This document shows, in pieces, positions 4,672 through 5,468 of a stretch of 5,468 nt of DNA. The stretch comes from JAICLK01 sp035478715 (GTDB taxonomy: Bacteria > Patescibacteriota > Saccharimonadia > Saccharimonadales > UBA4665). The position numbers and the translations under genes are program-made. The stretch is from NCBI GenBank assembly GCA_035478715.1, contig DATIJK010000006.1:1-5468 (forward strand), given 5' to 3'. The notes under the pieces were generated by a model. It saw only the letters and a program-made list of their open reading frames with translations. It did no database searches and had not been told where the DNA came from. Numbering within the stretch: the stretch's first letter is position 1; the number at the start of each line of letters is the position of its first letter.

Positions 4672-5163
4672 ATGTATGAGGTAATCAAGGGCGTTGTTAC
4701 CGAAGCAATTGATGCCGCACTGGCCAGCATACGTGTCGACAGCTCCGATGATTGGATGGTCCGCTTTCCACCCGATTGCGGCAAACAGCATGGTTTAAAT
4801 GATATTCTCGCGCATCATCGAAACGAGCGAGCCTTCGTGTATCAAGCGATTACTAAAAAAGCCGGTCAAACTTCACTAGGTATTATTACTTTCGGACGCA
4901 GCACCGTGAATGAGTCGGATGTCCAAAACCCTATTTCCGAGCTGTTGCGCCCCGCGTTAGGCGAAATGGCGTTTACAGCTGTGCTCACAACGGATATCGA
5001 AACGACATATCCTCAAGTTGTAATCGCGCGGCCTTTAACCGGGGTTATTATGGATATTCCGCTAGTAAACGAAGCTGGCCGCCTCTGGGTCGACAGCGCT
5101 AATTTATCGCATGTTGCAGCCTTTCAGGCACACAACTTTTTGAACCTACCCCAATTGAATTGA
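4672..5163 (+). CDS. Unrecognised 163-aa protein, probably cytoplasmic
   Basis: I do not recognise a family. The frame is open for 163 codons from the ATG at 4672 to a TGA at 5161-5163, with codon use like its neighbours. There is no signal peptide or transmembrane helix. An N-terminal helix (about 3-20) leads to an acidic turn DSSDDW (23-28), then FPPDCGKQHGLNDILAHHRNER (32-53), rich in Cys/His/Asp/Asn. This is followed by a probable alpha/beta part: FVYQAI (55-60), LGIITFGRSTV (69-79), MAFTAVLTT (99-107), PQVVIARPLTGVIMDI (114-129) and GRLWVDSANLSHVAAFQAHNFL (136-157). Motifs such as D35-C36 with H40 and H48-H49 could suggest metal binding, but spacing matches no motif I know. It sits between the family 4 glycosyltransferase and the tRNA gene and appears to have its own promoter; no functional link is shown. 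Confidence 0.7.
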   Translation: MYEVIKGVVTEAIDAALASIRVDSSDDWMVRFPPDCGKQHGLNDILAHHRNERAFVYQAITKKAGQTSLGIITFGRSTVNESDVQNPISELLRPALGEMAFTAVLTTDIETTYPQVVIARPLTGVIMDIPLVNEAGRLWVDSANLSHVAAFQAHNFLNLPQLN

Positions 5164-5204
5164 TAATTTTTTATGGCAAATACAAATCAAGCTGTTAATT
5201 ATTA

Positions 5205-5233
5205 TTGCCACCGGATACGCTGTTCGCTATAAT
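5205..5233 (+). promoter_or_regulatory. Near-consensus sigma-70 promoter for tRNA-Asn
   Basis: TTGCCA (5205-5210) and a perfect TATAAT (5228-5233) are separated by exactly 17 bp, giving 11 of 12 consensus matches, the strongest promoter in the window and fitting for a stable RNA gene. Transcription would start near 5240, leaving a leader of about 90 nt before the mature tRNA. A second TATAAT lies 11 bp downstream (5239-5244) but without a good -35. Confidence 0.75.
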
Positions 5234-5296
5234 CAGCCTATAATTTTCCACAGATGAGGGAAAAGAGCAGTCCTGTACTCGAACTTGCGGGGCGTT

Positions 5297-5320
5297 GAGA
5301 AACACGGTTTCGCGTGTCTC
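5297..5320 (+). other. Bulged hairpin in the 5' leader of the tRNA-Asn transcript
   Basis: GAGA (5297-5300) pairs with TCTC (5317-5320) and CACG (5303-5306) with CGTG (5313-5316), leaving a 2-nt AA bulge and a 6-nt loop. It ends 11 nt before the tRNA. No U-tract follows, so it is not a terminator. It may help present the precursor to RNase P or another nuclease; that is inference. Confidence 0.35.
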
Positions 5321-5331
5321 ATTATCAATAT

Positions 5332-5406
5332 TCCGGAGTAGCTCAATGGTAGAGCATTCGGCTGTTAACCGAAGGGTTGCCGGTTCGAGTCCGGCCTCCG
5401 GAGCCA
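5332..5406 (+). tRNA. tRNA-Asn (anticodon GTT)
   Basis: A complete cloverleaf can be drawn. The acceptor stem TCCGGAG (5332-5338) pairs with CTCCGGA (5396-5402), followed by discriminator G and an encoded CCA (5404-5406). The D arm is GCTC/GAGC with an AATGGTA loop. The anticodon stem TTCGG/CCGAA encloses CTGTTAA with anticodon GTT at 5364-5366, reading AAC and AAU as asparagine. The variable loop is GGGTT. The T arm GCCGG/CCGGC encloses TTCGAGT. All stems are fully paired and there is no intron. It has its own promoter and terminator and appears to be a single-gene transcript. Confidence 0.97.
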
Positions 5407-5413
5407 AAATAAG

Positions 5414-5444
5414 ATCGTCAGCAAAAACTGACGATTTTTATTTT
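5414..5444 (+). terminator. Intrinsic terminator of the tRNA-Asn transcript
   Basis: ATCGTCAG (5414-5421) and CTGACGAT (5428-5435) form a perfect 8-bp stem with a CAAAAA loop, followed by TTTT-A-TTTT (5436-5444). The A-rich sequence before the stem can extend pairing and would act as a T-tract on the other strand, so the element may also terminate transcripts entering from the right. It begins 8 bases after the tRNA CCA. Confidence 0.9.
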
Positions 5445-5468
5445 GCACGAAATAACACCTCTCAAGGT

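Noticed and set aside
5195..5407. 70-codon minus-strand frame across the tRNA and its leader
   Set aside because: Its LEPATLRLTAECSTIELLRN stretch is the well-known false protein obtained by translating the antisense strand of a tRNA gene; the sense strand folds into a perfect tRNA-Asn.
1..5468. Mobile element, CRISPR array, toxin-antitoxin or phage module
   Set aside because: No transposase or integrase motif, no long direct or terminal inverted repeats, no regularly spaced repeats and no toxin-like gene pair are visible; a tRNA 3' end is present but no attachment-site duplication is seen within the window.

Overview
The window looks like a piece of a small-genome bacterial chromosome, most plausibly Candidate Phyla Radiation/Patescibacteria and perhaps Saccharibacteria (TM7). 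This assignment is an inference from moderate GC, dense short genes, a divergent SmpB, orphan small proteins and predominantly Shine-Dalgarno-free starts. It is not based on a marker gene. TGA is used as a normal stop codon (smpB and the gene ending at 1474) and does not occur in frame elsewhere, which argues against the recoded Gracilibacteria/Absconditabacteria.

Layout from left to right: (1) the 5' part of a family 2 glycosyltransferase on the minus strand, cut by the window edge; (2) divergent from it, a membrane-anchored TIM-barrel glycoside-hydrolase-like protein; (3) convergent with that, only 2 bp away, an unrecognised 189-aa protein, and upstream of it on the same strand an ECF-type sigma factor; (4) divergent from the sigma gene, the trans-translation factor SmpB; (5) a family 4 glycosyltransferase with a basic C-terminal tail; (6) an unrecognised 163-aa protein; (7) a tRNA-Asn(GTT) with a near-consensus promoter and a strong intrinsic terminator.

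The two glycosyltransferases and the anchored hydrolase suggest a role in building or trimming cell-surface glycan, but they are not one operon: they lie on different strands, with the sigma factor and SmpB between them. No mobile element, CRISPR array, toxin-antitoxin pair or phage gene is visible.

The most interesting signal is regulatory. Four or five genes lack a Shine-Dalgarno sequence and instead have a -10-like hexamer ending exactly 8 bases before the A of the start codon, which predicts leaderless mRNAs. Only the family 4 glycosyltransferase has a clear ribosome binding site. The sigma factor and smpB appear to be fired from divergent promoters whose -35 elements overlap. I see no clear evidence of an undescribed multi-gene system; the two orphan proteins are the unexplained coding content.
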